This document shows positions 60,514 to 64,000 of a stretch of DNA of 64,000 bases, one piece after another. Under the pieces are notes generated by a model. It was not told where the DNA came from, searched no databases, and saw nothing but the letters and a program-made list of their open reading frames with translations. The stretch's first letter is position 1. Each line of letters begins with the position of its first letter. Source of the DNA: an uncultured Lachnospiraceae bacterium (GTDB lineage Bacteria; Bacillota; Clostridia; Lachnospirales; Lachnospiraceae); assembly GCA_910579395.1 (NCBI GenBank), contig CAJTUC010000010.1, forward strand, positions 308 to 64,307, given 5' to 3'. A program made the translations under genes and the position numbers.

Positions 60514-62205
60514 TTATCTCTTTTTCTTCTTTAATGTACCTTCTTCTTTTATCATTGCTTTATACACGAAGTCCGCAATTAGTTTATTCGCTTTATTCGA
60601 ATAATGACAATTATCTATATACATATCTGACTCTTTATCTAAATAATCGATTGCATTTACATATATACGTTTTTCTTCCTGTGATGCCAATTCTCTAAAC
60701 TCTAACATTCCTTTTCTGCACTTTAGCGTTTCATGCATTACAGCCTCAAACAAACTCATTTCTTCTTTCACCGCCATTGGCTGTAAAAAAGAGTAGAATC
60801 TCGCTCCATACAGTTCTGCAACACTCTTCATAATCTTTATGTTGCGAACCCAAAATTCATATAGACTTTCTTTACTTTCCAGTCCACATATGAAGTCATT
60901 ATTTTCATCACCTAAATCACCCGAGAAATAGTTTTTTATTCCATGATCAACTACATTAATTACACCGCTCAATGTTATAACATAGTCAAGTTCCATATAA
61001 GCGCCATCCCTTAATAAATGCAAAAGTTCCCTCGCAACTCCATGCCCGCATACCGCGCCATTGTAAACGGTAACTTGATAATTCTCACTTCTTAACTTTT
61101 GATAAAATAGATTTACCCATGATTTTGTCCTGTATATTCCATCTGTAGATGTCGAACTTCCCACCACCATTATCTTAATATTTTGCCTATTATTATTACC
61201 ATATACTATAAATCCCGGATATTTCGTATCATTCGACACATAAGACCAACGTAAAAGCAAATCTGAGGCTGATTTCACCCGAAGCTTATATTTTATTGTT
61301 TCACAAGCAAGCGATGTATAATTCCAATGTTCCAACGCAAAACCCAGAGAATCTAAAATATCACATGCCTGTTCTACTTCATATTCATCATTTTCTGTTA
61401 TAATGACTACTATATCCTCAATGGAACCATAAGCTAAATCATACAAATCACTTATTTTCCCCTGTATTTCTACAAAATACCGTGTCAGTATCTCTATTAT
61501 CTTTTCAGCTAATTCTTCATTTTTTCCATACAGCCAAATTTTTTTATGCTCACTTACTGCCCTTCCTATAACCTGAAACAAACGTCCCTCTGAAATATGA
61601 TGTGGCAACATATAATTAAAAACATACTTATCCCCTCTATAATTCGACAATGTCTCCAACATCTGTTTCCGATAAGCCGATCGTATCGTTGCTATAACAA
61701 AAGCGCAATCATCCTGTTCATTTACTTCATCAATTCCCAATACAGGTAAATCATTCCATACAGTTATATTTCCTATTTTTGTCACACATACCGCTTTAAT
61801 TTTAATCCCACATTCACGGCATTGTTCATATACTTTTTCGCCATATCCCCCAATACCATAAATATAGACATCTTTTTCCTTTAACTCATTATTGGGGAAC
61901 AAGATTTCACCATAATAAAAAACCTCTGCGTCTATTCCAATCGTCTCTTTAACCACACTTTTTTCTATCACATCAGGTGCAATCACGATTGCATTGGGCA
62001 GATTATTTATTTGTTCTATTGATATAATTGGGCGATTCATAAAATATTCTCCAACAAATCTTCTTGTTATATCAATAAATCCTTCTATGTCACCACCCAA
62101 AAATGCCAATTTTGTAAAAACAGCCATAGAGTCTCTGTTTATTCCATATATGTATATATCCTTTTTCTGTATCTTTTCTGCTATTGAATAAAAAATCTTT
62201 AACAT
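60514..62205 (-). CDS. Protein with three Rossmann-like modules and a C-terminal SGNH hydrolase
   Basis: A 563-residue protein. Three copies of the locus module start at about residues 16 (DIYIYGINRDS), 112 (DVYIYGIGGYGEKVYEQC) and 222 (KIWLYGKNEELAEKI). From about 343 an SGNH/GDSL hydrolase follows: IMVVGSSTSTDGIYR with the nucleophile Ser, YNGAVCGHGV, and IDNCHYSNKANKLIADF with the Asp-x-x-His pair. It may add or remove an O-acetyl group. ATG 62205 has AGGGG 8 nt before it. It lies between the GT56-like and CitC-fusion genes, and the C-terminus ends in a Lys/Arg cluster. Confidence 0.77.
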   Translation of the reverse strand: MLKIFYSIAEKIQKKDIYIYGINRDSMAVFTKLAFLGGDIEGFIDITRRFVGEYFMNRPIISIEQINNLPNAIVIAPDVIEKSVVKETIGIDAEVFYYGEILFPNNELKEKDVYIYGIGGYGEKVYEQCRECGIKIKAVCVTKIGNITVWNDLPVLGIDEVNEQDDCAFVIATIRSAYRKQMLETLSNYRGDKYVFNYMLPHHISEGRLFQVIGRAVSEHKKIWLYGKNEELAEKIIEILTRYFVEIQGKISDLYDLAYGSIEDIVVIITENDEYEVEQACDILDSLGFALEHWNYTSLACETIKYKLRVKSASDLLLRWSYVSNDTKYPGFIVYGNNNRQNIKIMVVGSSTSTDGIYRTKSWVNLFYQKLRSENYQVTVYNGAVCGHGVARELLHLLRDGAYMELDYVITLSGVINVVDHGIKNYFSGDLGDENNDFICGLESKESLYEFWVRNIKIMKSVAELYGARFYSFLQPMAVKEEMSLFEAVMHETLKCRKGMLEFRELASQEEKRIYVNAIDYLDKESDMYIDNCHYSNKANKLIADFVYKAMIKEEGTLKKKKR

Positions 62206-62234
62206 TCCATTTTCCCCTTGGTGGCACAAATAGC

Positions 62235-62263
62235 ACTATAAAACAGTCCCTGCTGTATACCAA
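62235..62263 (-). promoter_or_regulatory. Candidate internal promoter in the glycan locus
   Basis: The minus strand reads TTGGTA, 17 nt, TATAGT, about 30 bases before the SGNH gene. The hexamers are imperfect, so this is tentative. Confidence 0.35.
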
Positions 62264-62280
62264 ATATAGTAATAAACAGT

Positions 62281-63396
62281 TTAATCTAATCTCTCGTTAA
62301 AAATCACATTCCACGTTTCTTTTATTGATTCCAACTGCGATAACTGAGTCATATTTTTTTCATTAGTTATTGCCTTTTCCTCTTCAAAATTTATGAATTC
62401 ATGAAAATTCATTCCATCAATCTCCTCTAAAGTCTCTATGTTACAATTACATTCAGTCTTAAAATAATGTTCTACAATAGAGCCTTTCCTCAAATATACT
62501 TTTTTACCAAAATATAATAAAGCCATTATATTTGCTAAAGCTTGCTGTCTTTTTATTCCAAAAAGAGCAATATCTATTTGATTCATGAACTCATTGTATT
62601 TATCGATAGTCATAAAATCAGTCAGCCCGACAAATTTTTCAGCAAATAATTCCTTTCCAACTTTAATCACCTTATCTGCATACTCATTATCTCCATATGA
62701 CAGAGGCGCAAAAATTTTGATATTTTCCTCTTTAAATTTAAGTAACTTTTTCATTATAAGTATATGATTATTCGAGGGAGTTGCAGAATTTCCAAGCTGA
62801 ATCGCAATATAATCCTTTTTTCTTTGAGGCATTCTTCTAGCTATGTCACATTTCTCAAAGATTCCGTGAAGATTGTACAAAGCACAATATTGCTTTCCCT
62901 TAATACTATAGTTTTTCTTCATAAACTGCTTTTCTTCCGGAATAATATAGATAAGTGCATGGGCATTGCTAATGACATATTTTTTCATATATATCTGGAA
63001 ATTATTTCCTGCAAGAAATTTATCCCCTCCCCAAATACGGATATACAACCTTTTTAATAATCTTCTCTTCAAAAAAAACACATTAATAATTGTCTGTTCG
63101 AAAGCACCATGATAAATAATTTTGTCATATGTATATAATTCTTTAGATTTTAGTTTTTCCTCAATGCAATGAATATATCTAACATTCCTATACAACGAAA
63201 TTTCTATACGTGGGTTACTTGCTTCTCTATCTCCATAAATCCAAAATTCATGCGTATTTTCTATAAAATTATTATTAACAAATTTTATAAAATCCTCTGT
63301 AAAATTAGATACTCTAAATAGATGTAAAATCTTATACATATTCATCTTTATGTCCATGTTCCTTCCTTCATTATGAACATCTCTATTAGAAATCAT
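62281..63396 (-). CDS. GT56-like Fuc4NAc transferase
   Basis: A 371-residue glycosyltransferase resembling WecF/RffT, which adds Fuc4NAc to a lipid-linked glycan in enterobacterial common antigen synthesis. Matching segments are ILHLFRVSNFTEDFIKFV at the N-terminus, IRIWGGDKF, AIQLGNSATPSNNHILIM, FAPLSYGDNEYADKV and IALFGIKRQQALANIMALL. I list the ATG at 63396, which overlaps the upstream stop (ATGA) and has GAGG 5 nt before it; ATG 63357 with AAGGAAGG is an equally good start. The nucleotide sugar may be an amino sugar made by the DegT enzymes of the locus. Confidence 0.83.
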   Translation of the reverse strand: MISNRDVHNEGRNMDIKMNMYKILHLFRVSNFTEDFIKFVNNNFIENTHEFWIYGDREASNPRIEISLYRNVRYIHCIEEKLKSKELYTYDKIIYHGAFEQTIINVFFLKRRLLKRLYIRIWGGDKFLAGNNFQIYMKKYVISNAHALIYIIPEEKQFMKKNYSIKGKQYCALYNLHGIFEKCDIARRMPQRKKDYIAIQLGNSATPSNNHILIMKKLLKFKEENIKIFAPLSYGDNEYADKVIKVGKELFAEKFVGLTDFMTIDKYNEFMNQIDIALFGIKRQQALANIMALLYFGKKVYLRKGSIVEHYFKTECNCNIETLEEIDGMNFHEFINFEEEKAITNEKNMTQLSQLESIKETWNVIFNERLD

Positions 63397-64000
63397 ATTT
63401 TCCTCATTACTACAAGCCAGAGCGCAATATGCATACCATAGTAATCTTCTACTGTCTTACCTATACAAATATCCCCAAAATCTTTTGAAAATGTCTCTCT
63501 GATCTCCTCTTCATTTTGCCATACTCTAAAAATATCTCCATTTCTAAGACCATATGGATCATTTGTAATTTGATAATGCCCCTCCTTATCCTGCCATTTA
63601 ACACAATCTTTTAATATGAAATTATCCGATCTTGATAACGTCATTATGATATATCCACCTGTTTTAAGCACTCTGCATAATTCATCATAATTTTCATTAA
63701 AATTACTATTATGATCCACGTAATAAATAGAAGAGGACGCCACGATATAATCAAAACTATTATCTGCGAAGGGAACTTTATTATTTCTTCCAACTCTTAT
63801 ATCAATCGGTATATTATATAATTGTTGCATACGTTCCTCTACACCAGTGCATATTTCCTCTGTAATTTCAAATGCACTTACACTCAACCCGCAATTATGT
63901 AATAACAAAATATTTCTTCCATCACCACATGCCCAATCTAAAACTTTCTTTCCTTGGTATTCATGTGATATTTTTAATTCTGGATATTTACCCAGCATTG
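63393..64000 (-). CDS. Class I SAM-dependent methyltransferase (probably cut by the window edge)
   Basis: At least 201 residues. VLDWACGDGRNILLLHNCG is the SAM motif (about 19-37 of the visible part), followed by VPFADNSFDYIVASSSIYYV and LKTGGYIIMTLSR. The first visible ATG is 2 bases from the right edge and the SAM motif comes unusually early, so the start probably lies outside. Its stop overlaps the start of the GT56-like gene by 3 bases. It probably methylates a glycan component. Confidence 0.82.
   Translation of the reverse strand, partial: MLGKYPELKISHEYQGKKVLDWACGDGRNILLLHNCGLSVSAFEITEEICTGVEERMQQLYNIPIDIRVGRNNKVPFADNSFDYIVASSSIYYVDHNSNFNENYDELCRVLKTGGYIIMTLSRSDNFILKDCVKWQDKEGHYQITNDPYGLRNGDIFRVWQNEEEIRETFSKDFGDICIGKTVEDYYGMHIALWLVVMRKI

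Noticed and set aside
1..64000. CRISPR arrays, rRNA or tRNA genes and insertion sequences
   Set aside because: No regularly spaced repeat-spacer array, no rRNA or tRNA sequence and no transposase were recognised; the 37-bp tandem repeat at 14.3 kb has no spacers.

Overview
The window looks like chromosome from a Gram-positive Lachnospiraceae/Clostridiales bacterium. The evidence is a Firmicutes-type rpmG-secE-nusG-rplKA / rplJL-rpoBC / rpsLG-fusA-tuf supercluster, an L10-type leader with attenuator before rplJ, a strongly acidic RpoC tail, strong AGGAGG ribosome sites, several TTG starts, and FlxA/FliD-like flagellar genes. No genus can be named from sequence alone.

Layout. 1-1.04 kb: a hypothetical protein with a Cys4 cluster, meeting tuf tail to tail. 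1.15-19.9 kb, minus strand: the translation/transcription supercluster. It has four clear sigma-A promoters (rpmG, rplJ, rpoB, rpsL) plus one for tuf, an rpoC terminator overlapping the rpsL promoter, and an insertion between rplA and rplJ made of a CapA-family gene, a 37-codon membrane ORF and a long palindromic repeat (element A). 19.9-22.1 kb, plus strand: FlxA-like and FliD-like genes behind a possible sigma-28 promoter. 22.2-25.7 kb, minus strand: a biotin-dependent carboxyltransferase with a FabT-like operator, a second palindromic repeat (element B), then UDP-galactopyranose mutase coupled to a small HTH gene. 26-28.1 kb, plus strand: two tandem GT2-TPR glycosyltransferases. 28.2-31 kb, minus strand: an SF1 helicase overlapping a DUF2290 gene, a possible defence cassette. 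31.2-64 kb, minus strand: one long AT-rich surface-glycan locus that runs off the right edge.

The glycan locus combines several supply lines. A pentulose-phosphate epimerase, a TarJ-like reductase, a TarI-like cytidylyltransferase and a TagF/TarL-like polymerase could make and polymerise CDP-ribitol. LicA- and LicC-like enzymes with a BCCT transporter could make CDP-choline, as in lic1 loci. WbpB/WbpD/WbpE-like enzymes could make UDP-2,3-diacetamido-glucuronic acid. Transferases include GT2, GT4, GT11 (fucosyl), GT56 (Fuc4NAc-type), an O-fucosyltransferase-like protein and a CgeB-like protein. Modifying enzymes include FkbM, DUF268 and two other methyltransferases, a NodB-like deacetylase, acyltransferases and SGNH hydrolases. 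No flippase, polymerase, ABC exporter, priming transferase or LicD is visible, so the locus must continue to the right or rely on genes elsewhere.

The most unusual signals are: (1) two copies of an approximately 200-bp hairpin element whose 103-nt cores match while their 45-49-nt arms differ completely in sequence but remain self-complementary; (2) a small Rossmann-like 'IYGxG' module reused in at least eight glycan proteins; (3) a CBS-like/SGNH/citrate-lyase-ligase-like fusion; (4) a lic1-like locus without visible LicD; (5) the overlapping rpoC terminator and rpsL promoter. All calls come from reading the sequence; no database search was run.
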